Under the pieces are notes generated by a model. The model was given only the letters and a program-made list of their open reading frames with translations. It was not told the DNA's origin and did not search any database. A DNA stretch of 40,698 nucleotides from Patescibacteria group bacterium. GTDB taxonomy: Bacteria > Patescibacteriota > Minisyncoccia > UBA6257 > JAKLIH01. Shown piece by piece: positions 21,569-30,190 of this stretch; the stretch's first letter is position 1; every line of letters begins with the position of its first letter. A program made the position numbers and the translations under genes. The DNA lies in contig JAKJEE010000003.1 in NCBI GenBank assembly GCA_022705625.1, positions 1-40,698 of the forward strand. The letters run 5' to 3'.

Positions 21569-22928
21569 TCAAGTAATCTAAATATCAGGATGAAACAGTT
21601 ATCGTTGGGTAGTTAAAAAATAGGATGAAAATTGTTCGACAAAGATGTCTTTATTCTCAGTTTCAAGGTATTTTTTATGAGTAGTTTTGAAGAGTAAATT
21701 AATACATTGATCAATCTTCTCAGATACCTCAAAGATATTTAGATTATTCTTTCTTTTTGTTAATTCTTGTTTTTGTTCTAAAGTCAAATGTTCACTTTCC
21801 ATTAATCTTTGATAAGGTGTTTTAATATCTTTGTACTTTCTTTCTATATGACCTCCAATTCTAATTTTACTAGTTTGTTTAATACTAGGAGTAAAGTAAT
21901 TTTTAAGATCAGCCACAGCTTGAAACAATTCTAACATAATCTTAAATTCTCGAAGAGTATCATGTCTAGAATAGCCAATAATTTTTCGAACGTTAGTAAA
22001 ATTCTTGCATTCGATTAAATGACTATCATTCTTCTCGTAAGGTCTAGCCATAGTATATTCAATATTGTTAGTATCAGTAAATTTTTTAATTAATCAATTA
22101 AGAACTGGTCGACCATTGTCAGGATGCAAACCTAACAATTTGAAAGGTAAACCTTTCTTAAATTCTTTGATAGCAGCTAATACTTGCTCTTTAGCACCCC
22201 TCATTAGCGGTATACCAGCCCATCAACCACTGTAGCTATCAACAAAGGCTAAAGTCTGGATAAATGGGCCAAAAACATTACCACCACAGTGTTCCACTAA
22301 ATCAAATTGGAAGAAACCAGGTATTAATCTATTCAACTCCCAAGACAATTTTACTCTTACTTGTTTCTTTAATTCTTCTTCTTGCTTTACTTGATATTTT
22401 AAAGCTAATCTTCTTTTTTCCTTAGTATCCTTTAATCTTGTATCAATTGTTTTAGCACAACTGGTTCTTAATTTTGCAATTGTATCACTTGAATAAGTTC
22501 CAACTGCTAAATGTTTTAAAGCATCATTTAAACCTTCACCTTTAAGAAAGCTTTCTAAGATTTGAGAACAAGGATATTTCAAAACTTTTCAGAAATGTTT
22601 CAGAGCAAAGACTACTTCAATACCATACTTCTGATTCTTTGTTCTATGTTTACTTAAAATCAATTCTGCTTTGCTTTGAAACTGCAATTTCTTGATCTTA
22701 TCAGTAAGATAATGATAAGCTAGGCCAGTAGTGTCTGTTAGCTCTTTAAGAATTTTGCCTTTCTCTGATCTTGAAAGATTACGATAGTTAGTTTTCTTGA
22801 TTGTTTTCTCAACTATTTGAGTTGTAGTTTTCATATCCATATTGATATTGTTAGATTTAGCTTGTTTATTAATGGTCAAAATCTAACATATTTTTGTTAA
22901 TTTTTCATCCCTATTTTATCATACTTGA
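21569..22928 (-). mobile_element. Insertion sequence with imperfect inverted repeats
   Basis: About 1.36 kb carrying one minus-strand DDE transposase. The ends match as an imperfect inverted repeat: the left end reads TCAAGTA..TAAATATCAGGATGAAA and the complement of the right end reads TCAAGTA..TAAAATAGGGATGAAA. The outermost shared 7 bp set the boundaries given here, which may be off by several bases. A target duplication could not be identified. The element sits between the ATP-grasp terminator and the speD promoter and breaks no gene. Confidence 0.75.
21599..22840 (-). CDS. DDE transposase with integrase (rve) core
   Basis: 413 aa from the ATG at 22840; an in-frame TTG at 22879 would add 13 residues. 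The N-terminal half is a helix-turn-helix-type region (LSRSEKGKILKELTDTTG). The catalytic core reads FFQFDLVEHCGG, then LLGLHPDNGRP, then EKNDSHLIECKN. Asp180, Asp241 and Glu277 give a D-x60-D-x35-E triad, the classic rve spacing. GYSRHDT follows, as in IS481/ISNCY-like integrase-core transposases. In-frame TGAs supply W, one of them in a TGA-TGG pair (SGWWAG). The element therefore works in this genetic code and is not a fresh import from a standard-code host. No frameshift or damage is seen, so it may be active. Confidence 0.88.
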
Positions 22929-22937
22929 TACGAAAGA

Positions 22938-22966
22938 TTGATTTTTGATATTTTTTGTGCTATAAT
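22938..22966 (+). promoter_or_regulatory. Promoter of speD
   Basis: TTGATT, 17-nt spacer, TATAAT, 52 nt before the speD ATG and just outside the right end of the insertion sequence. Confidence 0.7.
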
Positions 22967-23018
22967 AATTTACTATAAACGGCGAGCAAATTAATAATTT
23001 TTAATTTTTTAACTAAGA

Positions 23019-23414
23019 ATGGACTACGGCAAACATTTGATATTGGAGGTTATTACCAAAGATGGTAAAGATTTGGCAAGTATTGTCAAAATGCGAGAAT
23101 TCTTTGATTTGATAATTAAGAAAGTTAAATTTACGGTGGTTGTAAAACCAGTATTTTATAAATTTAAACCGAGAATAAAAGGTGATTTAGCTGGTATTAC
23201 TGGGATGTGTGTAGTGAGCGAATCCCATATTTCAATTCATACCTGACCAGAAAGTAATTATTTCGCGTTTGATATTTTTTCTTGCAGTGAATTTGACGAA
23301 AACAAAGTCATTAGTATCATTAGCGATTTGTTTAATGTTGAAGAGATATATTCTCAAATTGTAGAAAGAGGATTGAGAATTAATTTTAAACGTAGATTCA
23401 TAAAAGGCGCTTAA
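23019..23414 (+). CDS. speD: S-adenosylmethionine decarboxylase proenzyme
   Basis: 131 aa, the short bacterial/archaeal (SpeH-type) form. It decarboxylates SAM to supply the aminopropyl group for polyamines. The self-cleavage site is SESHISIHTW (residues 67-76): cut between Glu68 and Ser69, with Ser69 becoming the pyruvoyl cofactor. The W of the conserved HTWPE is TGA; in the standard code the gene would end exactly there and lack its C-terminal half. FDIFSCSE supplies the catalytic Cys. No spermidine synthase gene is nearby. The stop codon lies inside the terminator hairpin loop. Confidence 0.93.
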
Positions 23415-23423
23415 GCGCCTTTT
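23402..23423. terminator. Terminator overlapping the speD stop codon
   Basis: Perfect 9-bp arms AAAAGGCGC/GCGCCTTTT around a TTAA loop. The TAA stop of speD is inside the loop, so the coding end and terminator share bases. Confidence 0.7.
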
Positions 23424-23483
23424 ATGGTTGTATAAAATATAAAAATAAGTTAAAATAGATTTTAATAGGATTAGTAGCAAGCT

Positions 23484-23915
23484 ATGATTAAAAAAGAAAT
23501 TAAAAATGATGATAAATATTATTGGACTAATCATGTGAAAGAAAAAATCAAGTTTTATGGTTTGTCTGATAGTTTAATTAAGCGAATTATTCGATTCCCA
23601 GAAAGAACGGAAGAGGGTATTGCACCCGATACAATTGCGTCGCTTAAAACAGCTGGATCAAAAAAGAACCAATATGAAATTTGGGTAATGTATCAAATAA
23701 GGAAGAACGTTAAAAAAAATAAAAATGTTAACGAAGATATTCTAAATATTTTAGACAAGTTATCAACAAATGAAATACACGAAATTATTAAATATAATCC
23801 TCAAATTGTGGTTATTAGCGCTTGAAAATACCCAGGAATTACTTTGGCTAAGAATGAAATACCAATACCTGATGATATAAAAAAGATGTTTGGGTTAAGT
23901 GGTTATGTTAACTAA
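23484..23915 (+). CDS. Conserved hypothetical, DUF4258/BrnT-like
   Basis: 143 aa. YYWTNHVKEKIKFYGLSDSLIKRIIRFPERTEEGIAPDTIASLK, later EIWVMYQ and VVISAW(TGA)KYPG. The H-V-K-x-K..RI..P...E start and IWVMYQ strand resemble small RNase-toxin-like proteins of the DUF4258/BrnT type, and proteins with these segments are frequent in Patescibacteria. The usual toxin length is ~90 aa; this one has an extra ~40-residue insert and no antitoxin gene beside it, so a toxin role is doubtful. The C-terminal W is TGA. Confidence 0.6.
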
Positions 23916-23976
23916 CGTAGTGAATTAATGGCTTGTTAGCCAAAATTGGCAGGAAGTGGTTATTTTTAAAAAATAC

Positions 23977-24005
23977 TTGAATTTTTTTAGAAATTTGGTT
24001 ATAAT
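23977..24005 (+). promoter_or_regulatory. Promoter of the 24056 gene
   Basis: TTGAAT, 17-nt spacer, TATAAT; about 50 nt of AT-rich leader precede the ATG. Confidence 0.75.
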
Positions 24006-24055
24006 TTAAGTGTAGTAAAGAACTACAGTTTATTCAAAATAATTAAAAATTTAAT

Positions 24056-24823
24056 ATGAAAAACTTTAAATTTTATGTAGCGTCCATAGTAGTAATATTA
24101 TTCCTATTATGTTTTCAATTTTTATCGATAGTTTTAAGAGAAGCCACTCATTTGGAGGAATTGCGTAGAAATTGAAATCCAGAAACTATTGAGTTGGCTG
24201 ATTTAGGATTTGTTTCCGATAGATTTATTGAAGATTATAATATTAGAAAAGAAATAATTAATTTTAAGGATAAAAAATTTTTAGTGGTATTTATCGGTCA
24301 TGATCAATCTTATTTTGACAGGAACATTATTGCTAATATGTTTATTTATGGGGCTGACAATAAAGGTCAAACCGTGCTAAAAGATTTTCAATCGATCACA
24401 TTAAGTGAAAAGGAGAAAGAAAAATTTACAGAGATTTTGCCCGCTTTGCCATTAGTTGAAAAAATAACTGATATTAATAACGATGGTAATTTAGAATTGG
24501 TTATTAATTTAGGAGAATATGCTGGTTTCGGAGTTCGTTATACGGTGATGTCTTATAATACCAAAAAAGAAGATATAAAATGATTAACTTTGATGGATGC
24601 GAGCGGTGTTCAAAATCAATCATGGTTCTTTGAAGGTTATTTTGAAGACAGTTTGCTACATTTTGAAATCGATGAAGCCAATAATTCAATTTATCAATTT
24701 ACGGGTGTTAAACCATCAGATATTGAGCCAGAAATGGATGAGGATTTAAATCAATGACAATGACGAGCTGATGTGTTTGTATTACAACCTAATAGTGGTA
24801 TGTTTATTCAAAAAATTAAATAA
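24056..24823 (+). CDS. Membrane-anchored extracellular hypothetical protein
   Basis: 255 aa. A signal anchor (about 5-27) is followed by an extracellular region. KITDINNDGNLELVINLGEY (about 140-160) is a D-x-N-x-D-G-x-x-E/D-L calcium-binding loop as in FG-GAP/VCBS-type beta-propeller repeats. Only one such loop is seen. Four TGA-coded Trp occur, two of them close together (NQWQWRAD). I recognise no family beyond the loop. The predicted location is the outer face of the membrane. Confidence 0.65.
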
Positions 24824-24834
24824 AATCGTTAGTT

Positions 24835-25695
24835 ATGTCTACTACGAAAATTTATGTTATTAATAATTTAGGTGAGAAAGAATTGTTTTCGGAAAACAAA
24901 ATAATAATGAGCGCTAGACATAGCGGTGCTAGTTTAAATTTAGCAAAAGATATTGCTAAAAAAATTAAAAGACGAATTAAAAACAATACCAATACTTATG
25001 ATATATATAAGTGAATAAAAGAAATGTTGATTATACAGAATCCGCAGAGTAGTATGAAATATAGTTTGAAAGAATCAATGAGAAAGTTGGGTCCAACTGG
25101 TTATTGATTTGAAAAGTATATGAGTAAGTTGCTGGAAAGCTATGGCTACAAAACCAAAATTAATCAAATTATTGATGGTAAGTGTACTGATTTTGAGGTA
25201 GATGTATTACTCTTGAGTGAAAAATATCAAGAATTAATTTTTGGCGAATGTAAATATCATAATCAAATTGGAACGCGGGTAAATATATCGGTAGTTTTAG
25301 AAAATTATTCAAGTTTTTTAGATTTAAAGGAAGGTAAATTAGCTGTTGATTTTTTAAAGCAAGGTTACAAATCAAAAAGATTAATTGTTACCAATACCAA
25401 ATTTACCAGTAAAGCCATAACTTTTGCTAATTGCTATGGAGTAAGTTTATTAGGATGAAAATATCCAGCGGGGAAAGGATTAGAATATTATATTGAAAGT
25501 GATGGTTACTATCCAATTACAATTTTGCCGTCGATAAATGAGCTGGCTATGGCGGAATTATATGAAAGAAATATATTTTTTGCAAAAGAACTATTAGATG
25601 TAAATATCCAAAAACAATTATTCAAAAAACCATTAAGTAATGTAAACTTACAAAAAGCAATAAAAGAAGCAGAGATACTTTATGGGATTAAATAA
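24835..25695 (+). CDS. ATP-cone domain fused to PD-(D/E)XK nuclease
   Basis: 286 aa. The N-terminal ~90 residues (IYVINNLGEKELFSENKI, SARHSGAS, LAKDIAKKIKRRI) match an ATP-cone, the nucleotide-sensing domain of ribonucleotide reductases and NrdR. The C-terminal part is a restriction-endonuclease-like fold: GYW(TGA)FEKYMSKLLESYGY, then FEVDVLLL (Asp123) and FGECKYH (Glu138, Lys140), giving D-x14-E-x-K. NTKFTSKAITFANCYGV fits the Mrr-type second half. This combination points to a DNA-cleaving enzyme gated by nucleotide levels, perhaps defence or DNA quality control; the function is inferred. No methyltransferase gene is nearby. It starts 12 nt after the previous gene's stop, so they may share a transcript. 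Confidence 0.8.
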
Positions 25696-25710
25696 AACCT
25701 TAATATTATT

Positions 25711-25737
25711 AACCTACTTTTGTAGGTTTTTGGTTTT
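25711..25737 (+). terminator. Rho-independent terminator after the ATP-cone nuclease
   Basis: Stem AACCTAC/GTAGGTT, loop TTTT, followed by a T-rich run. Confidence 0.8.
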
Positions 25738-25795
25738 TATTGAAAAAAAGATAAAAATGTGATAAAGTCAGAAGAGTAGATAGTAATCTCTTTAT

Positions 25796-25805
25796 GCCGA
25801 AGTGG
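25796..25805 (+). pseudogene. Possible tRNA-Leu 5'-end remnant
   Basis: GCCGAAGTGG is identical to the first ten bases of the intact tRNA-Leu at 26363. A CTTCG that could be the 3' acceptor side follows 6 bases later (25811-25815), directly before element copy C. The body of the tRNA is missing. A second similar start, GCCGAGGTGGTGAA, is at 26137-26150. Short matches like these could be chance. Confidence 0.3.
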
Positions 25806-25817
25806 CCCCGCTTCGCT

Positions 25818-25916
25818 CCCCCACACTAACTTTACAATAGAACGGTAATATTAGTTAAGAGAAGCGAAAGATAGTAAATAAATTATGGCATGTATTTAGT
25901 AAAGTTAATGTGGGGG
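25818..25916. repeat. 99-bp inverted-repeat element, copy C
   Basis: The ends are CCCCCACACTAACTTTAC and GTAAAGTTAATGTGGGGG. Its interior differs from copies A and G (it contains GAAGCGAAAG, complementary to the GCTTCGCT just outside the left end). It forms a 113-bp tandem repeat with copy D. Confidence 0.9.
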
Positions 25917-25930
25917 CTAGACGCTTCGCT

Positions 25931-26029
25931 CCCCCACACTAACTTTACAATAGAACGGTAATATTAGTTAAGAGAAGCGAAAGATAGTAAATAAATTATG
26001 GCATGTATTTAGTAAAGTTAATGTGGGGG
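25931..26029. repeat. 99-bp inverted-repeat element, copy D
   Basis: Identical to copy C as far as I can read, and separated from it by 14 bases (CTAGACGCTTCGCT) that recur after copy D. The identity implies a very recent duplication, or an assembly artefact. Confidence 0.9.
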
Positions 26030-26043
26030 CTAGACGCTTCGCT

Positions 26044-26072
26044 CCACTACTAACCAAAGGTTAGTGTGGGGG
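26044..26072. repeat. Collapsed 29-bp copy E of the element
   Basis: Only the two ends remain, fused: ACTAACC-AAA-GGTTAGT forms a perfect 7-bp hairpin and ends in GTGGGGG. It follows the same GCTTCGCT spacer as copy D and looks like an internal deletion product. Confidence 0.7.
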
Positions 26073-26150
26073 CAGGTCTCTTTAGCTAATATACAATTTT
26101 AATTTGTTTTTTAAAAGAGATATATTATATCTTTATGCCGAGGTGGTGAA

Positions 26151-26307
26151 CCCGACTACTTAGAAACTTTAATTTTGGGTCGATTAATTTGAAAGATTAG
26201 AAATACGCTCTCGAGTAACAATATGTTCTTTATACATTGTTTGCGTTAGCAAAATTAAATACAAAAATTGATTTATCAATTTTTTCAAAAGTTTCTAAGT
26301 GTCTGGG
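26151..26307. repeat. Second, unrelated inverted-repeat structure
   Basis: A 12-bp perfect inverted repeat, CTTAGAAACTTT at 26159-26170 and AAAGTTTCTAAG at 26288-26299, extends outward with partial matches (CCCGACTA / TGTCTGGG). Inside, near the right end, is a second palindrome (AAAAATTGAT/ATCAATTTTT). It could be another small mobile element or a structured RNA, and no homologue was recognised. Confidence 0.5.
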
Positions 26308-26362
26308 TAAACATTGGGAACGTTAATTTTTTTATGCTAATATACCCATATAATTTATTCTG

Positions 26363-26446
26363 GCCGAAGTGGCGGAACTGGCAGACGCGCTACCTTGAGG
26401 TGGTAGTGGTAGTAATACCTTGTGGGTTCAAATCCCTCCTTCGGCA
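26363..26446 (+). tRNA. tRNA-Leu (anticodon GAG)
   Basis: An 84-nt type II tRNA. Acceptor stem GCCGAAG/CTTCGGC with A73; anticodon stem CTACC/GGTAG with loop TTGAGGT, anticodon GAG; a long variable arm; T loop TTCAAAT. CCA is not encoded as part of the gene: the next bases are the CCCCCAC end of the GIY-YIG element, which begins at the very next nucleotide. A TATAAT box lies at 26349-26354. Confidence 0.93.
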
Positions 26447-26773
26447 CCCCCACACTAACTTTCATTTCTATTTATTAAATTATTTAAAAGTAGATATATG
26501 TATTACGTATATATACTAAAAAGTATAAAGTATCATACTCACTATATTGGCTATACAAATAATTTAATAAATAGGCTGAAACGTCACAACCACAAGGAAG
26601 TGTATGCCACCAAATTGAAAGCTCCTTACAAGATAGTATATTACGAAGCCTACGCTTCAAGAGATGAAGCGCATCGTCGTGAGCATAACCTTAAACTGCG
26701 AGCTCAAGCACTTAATCATCTTAAGAAACGTATCAAGAAATCTCTTGAAGCTTAATGAAAGTTAATGTGGGGG
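26447..26773 (+). mobile_element. GIY-YIG gene bounded by the element's terminal inverted repeats (copy F)
   Basis: The left end CCCCCACACTAACTTTC and right end GAAAGTTAATGTGGGGG pair over 17 bp with one mismatch. These are the ends of the 98-bp elements, except that the ACTTTAC/GTAAAGT inner edge is ACTTTC/GAAAGT on both sides. Between them lies one small gene (26498-26755). Only 34 nt separate the left end from the ATG, and one nucleotide separates the TAA from the right end. The whole unit is 327 bp. It abuts the last base of tRNA-Leu and is followed, after TCCA, by copy G. It looks like the gene-carrying form of the repeat family. Confidence 0.8.
26498..26755 (+). CDS. GIY-YIG nuclease-domain protein
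   Basis: 85 aa, a stand-alone GIY-YIG domain of the UPF0213/YhbQ type. YVYIL (residues 3-7) and HYIGYT (15-20) are the two halves of the signature. Arg26 (NRLKRHN) is the expected catalytic Arg, and Glu62 in EAHRREHNLK the metal-binding Glu. KAPYKIVYYE and the basic C-terminus are typical. All key residues are present, so it should cut DNA. It contains no Trp codon. The gene fits tightly between the inverted repeats of copy F, which suggests that the protein serves the element, for instance by nicking at the C5/G5 ends. That function is inferred; chromosomal housekeeping UPF0213 proteins are the alternative. Confidence 0.88.
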   Translation: MYYVYILKSIKYHTHYIGYTNNLINRLKRHNHKEVYATKLKAPYKIVYYEAYASRDEAHRREHNLKLRAQALNHLKKRIKKSLEA

Positions 26774-26777
26774 TCCA

Positions 26778-26875
26778 CCCCCACACTAACTTTACATTAG
26801 AATAATAATATTAGTTAAGGGCTATAAACATTTTAAACAAATTATATTATGTATCCAGTAAAGTTAATGTGGGGG
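26778..26875. repeat. 98-bp inverted-repeat element, copy G
   Basis: The ends are CCCCCACACTAACTTTAC and GTAAAGTTAATGTGGGGG; almost identical to copy A, 24 kb away. It starts four bases after the GIY-YIG copy F, so the two ends stand back to back as GGGGG-TCCA-CCCCC. Confidence 0.9.
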
Positions 26876-26939
26876 CATAGCAATATCCAAAGATAAATTA
26901 CAATATTCAACAATCAGTATTCAAAAAAGATGCAATTGA

Positions 26940-26968
26940 TTGTTTTATTTTATTGTTTTTGCTATAAT
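26940..26968 (+). promoter_or_regulatory. Promoter of the 26992 gene
   Basis: TTGTTT, 17-nt spacer, TATAAT, 23 nt before the ATG. The leader has no Shine-Dalgarno. Confidence 0.65.
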
Positions 26969-26991
26969 AAAATTAATAAAAGTATCAAATT

Positions 26992-27384
26992 ATGTCTAAC
27001 AAAGTATTAAAATGAACAGGTATTGTTTTTGTTGTTATCATTTTATTAATTTATAGCGAAGATATTTTAGCTTTAGCCAAACAATTCAAATATAAAAGAG
27101 CTGGTTATAAAATCTGCAATTCTTATACTTGTATGAACGAACAAATGCAAACTTGTCAAAAGGCCTATTTAAATATCACTTTCGGTTTTAAATGAGTTGA
27201 TATGTTTATTCAGGGTTATCAAGCTGATAAATGTGTTTATCAAGTTAAACGTTATACTGGCGATGGTTACAGCTGTATTTTTGATAAAGAAATTTTTTCC
27301 AAAAAATTAGTTGATCAATTGTTTGGTGTGCACAATGGTTTAGAAAATATTATTGCAAAGAATTGTCATACCATTAATTATTAA
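26992..27384 (+). CDS. Small secreted Cys-containing protein
   Basis: 130 aa. A signal anchor (about 7-25, with TGA-coded W at the start: VLKWTG) exports a ~100-residue domain with six Cys (CNSYTCMNEQMQTC and later single ones), probably disulfide-bonded outside the cell. A second TGA gives W in FKW. The final CHTINY contains the last Cys. I recognise no family. It starts behind its own promoter, and the stop is 9 nt before the next gene, so they may be co-transcribed. Confidence 0.65.
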
Positions 27385-27393
27385 AATAATTTT

Positions 27394-28716
27394 ATGGAAT
27401 TATCATTATTTTTTAAATTTATTATTGCTTTGCTTTTGGGATCAATGATTGGTTTAGAAAGGGAAGCAGGTAATGCCGTCGTCAAGGAGCGATGAACCTT
27501 AGGTGGAGTGCGAACTTTTGCCTTAATATCATTTCTCGGTTCAATCGCTGGCTTTTTATTTACTAATCAAGAAACCATCCTAACTTATTTTCTCACTGCC
27601 TTTATTTTTATTGCCATTTTAATTTATTATTTTGTTACGGCCTTTAAAGCTCACAGCACTGGTTTGACTACAGAAATCTCAGCTTTATTGGCATATTTAA
27701 TTGGTTTTTTTATATTAACTAACATTATACCTATTTTTATCGTGGTAGCCTTTTCAATTATTTTAATTTTAATTTTATCTAATAAACATCGCAGTAAACA
27801 ATTTGCATCAAACATTGACCCCGAAGAATGAAATTCTTTCCTGAGTTTTGCGATTATGCTCTTAGTAATTTTGCCATTTCTACCCAATATCAATTACAAA
27901 TTAGGAAATATTCCAATTTTTCAGAGCATATCGTTTCCACCTTCAATTGCCAATCTTGACATTGTTAATCCTTATCATTTATGATTGGTAGTGGTATTAA
28001 TTTCAGGCATAAATTTATTTAGTTATGTTTTACATAAAAAATTTGGCAATCGTCAAGGTTTGTATTTATCTGGATTTTTAGGCGGTCTTATGTCATCTAC
28101 CATGACCAATCACGTATTAACCAATAAAAGCACAACCGAAACCATTAGTGGTCAAAACAATTTAGCTATTAGTAATTTTCTAGCTTTCATTGGTTCATTA
28201 ATCCCTATCTCTTTTTTTATAGCTATTTTAAATGCAGGACTATTTATACAAATTTTGCCAGTTATACTACTAATGATTTTTGTCACCATTATTTTTATTT
28301 TATTTATCAAAGGTAAATATAACCAACCAACTATTCAAACGGTTAATATTCCTTCTCAAAAAAAACCAGATCTTTTTTTGGTTCCAGCGATTAAATTTGC
28401 TTTGCTACTCACTGCCGTCAAAATTATATCGGGATTAGCTTTAATTTTTTGAGACAATCAAGGGTTTTTGTTAGCGTCAATCATCTCATCCTTAGTTGGT
28501 ATTGATGCCATCGTTATTAACGTAGCGGAAATGGCCAAGGCAACAATTTCCATTAATTATGGCATTTTTGTGATTTTAATTATTAATATAGTTAATTTAT
28601 TTGGTAAATGGATTTATTCTTATTGACAAGGCAGTCGAACATTCAGTCGATTAAATCTATATTTACTAATTTTAATTTCAATAATTAGTTTTATCTGATA
28701 TGCCAATATTATTTAA
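27394..28716 (+). CDS. MgtC/SapB-type membrane protein with DUF4010
   Basis: 440 aa. The N-terminal ~130 residues carry the MgtC/SapB signature [14 protein letters not shown] followed by W(TGA)[15 protein letters not shown]. The rest is a DUF4010-like membrane domain ([34 protein letters not shown]). About 12-13 transmembrane helices. Proteins of this two-part build are widespread and uncharacterised; MgtC itself is linked to Mg2+ limitation and survival in host cells. Five or more TGA=Trp codons are used. It lies 9 nt after the small secreted protein gene and 16 nt before murC. Confidence 0.85.
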
Positions 28717-28732
28717 TTTTTAAAATAATTTA

Positions 28733-30178
28733 ATGACCAATATTAATTTAGAAAAAATCAAAAAAATATATTTTGCAGGAATTGGTGGCATCGGCACAAG
28801 TGCCATTGCTAAGTTTATGTTATATAATAAAAAAACAGTTATTGGCTCTGAACTGGTTGATTCTGAAATCGTTGCTCAGCTTCAAAACTTAGGTGCCAAA
28901 ATTTATATCGGTCAAAAAGCCGAAAATGTACCAGCTGATATTGATTTATTTGTTTATTCGCCAGCATTGCCATTTAATCATATCGAACGTCAAACAGCTA
29001 GAAAATTTAAAATCCAAGAGATTTCTTATTCAGAAATTTTAGGATTACTCAGCAAAAATTATAATACTATTGCCATTTGTGGCACCCACGGCAAAAGCAC
29101 TACTACGGCTCTAACGGGTTTAATTTTTGAATATGGCCAAAAAGACCCCAATGTTATTGTTGGCTCAAAATTAAAAGAATGAGATGGCAATATGCGCCTT
29201 GGCAAATCCGATATTTTAATTGCTGAGGCGTGTGAATGAAAAGCTCATTTTTTAGAAATTTTTCCAAACACCATATTAATTAACAATATTGAGCTTGATC
29301 ATCCCGATTATTATCAAAGTGAAGAGCATATGGTGCAAACATTTCAAAAATTTGTAAATAAATTAAAAAAAGACGATTTACTTATTATCAATAGTGATTC
29401 AAAACAATCTCAGTCAATTAAAACCAAAGCACGTCTTTTTACCTTTGGCATTAATAAAAAAGCCGATTTAATGGCTAAAAATATTAAAGTTGACGCTAAA
29501 CAATCAAAGCAAATTTTTGATTTATACTTTAAAGATTATCCATTAAGTGAAATTGAAACACATTTACCCGGTATCATTAATGTTTATAACATTTTGGCCG
29601 CTATTGCGATTGCCATAAATTATCAAGTTGACATTAGCTTAATTAAAAAAGGGATTGATAATTTTTCGGGCATTTGACGTCGATTTGATCGAGTTGGCTA
29701 TTTTGATTTTGATGACAATAGAAAATTCAAATTAATTAAAAATATCAATGCCGTTGATTTTAAAAATAAAGTTTTATTGATATCTGATTATGGCCATCAT
29801 CCAACGGCTGTTCAGCAAACCATTCAAGCTGTCAAAGATTTTTATCCAACGAAACGAATTATTTTAGCTTTTCAGCCACACGAGCACACTCGCACTAAAG
29901 TGTTGCTTAAGAATTATATTAATGCTTTTGACCAAGCTGATGTGGTTATTTTCGAAGAAATTTATACAGTGCCTGGACGTGAATCAAAAGCCGAAATTGA
30001 AATGATTAACTCTCAGGATGTAGTTAAAAAAATTAAAAAGCATAATCCCAAGCTTAACATTCAATATGTTCAAGATAACCAATCAGTTATCGAGCAAATA
30101 AAATCAAATTTAAGTAAAAACGATGTAGTGATTATTATGGGTGCCGGGACCATTTATAACGCAATAAAAGCATTATAA
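28733..30178 (+). CDS. murC: UDP-N-acetylmuramate--L-alanine ligase
   Basis: 481 aa, normal for MurC, which adds L-Ala to UDP-MurNAc in the cytoplasm, the first peptide step of cell-wall synthesis. The N-terminal Rossmann loop is FAGIGGIGTSAIAKF. The P-loop CGTHGKSTTTAL is the Mur-ligase ATP site, then NNIELDHPDYY (Mg/ATP), IW(TGA)RRFDRVG, SDYGHHPTAV and AFQPHEHTRT. These last are specific for MurC over Mpl in context, although Mpl is a close relative. The conserved W in GIWRRF is TGA. The gene shows that the organism makes peptidoglycan, which argues against a mycoplasma. Confidence 0.93.
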
Positions 30179-30190
30179 CTCATAAATGTA

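Larger units (their letters stand above)
25696..26362. other. Repeat island without a confident gene
   Basis: These 667 bases hold a terminator (25711-25737), two tandem copies and one collapsed copy of the inverted-repeat element (25818-26072), two short sequences like the 5' end of tRNA-Leu (25796-25805 and 26137-26150), and a different inverted-repeat structure (26151-26307). No open frame here looks like a real gene. Confidence 0.75.

Noticed and set aside
23244-23246. UGA read as selenocysteine
   Set aside because: TGA occurs in most genes, at Trp positions, with no hairpin pattern after it.
23484-23915. A BrnT-like toxin with antitoxin
   Set aside because: No antitoxin gene lies next to it and the protein is longer than such toxins.
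25796-25815. A functional second tRNA-Leu
   Set aside because: Only the acceptor-end bases are present; no anticodon or T arm can be folded.
25818-26029. CRISPR array
   Set aside because: The repeats are ~99 bp with inverted ends, there are only two full units, the spacer is the same each time, and no cas gene is near.
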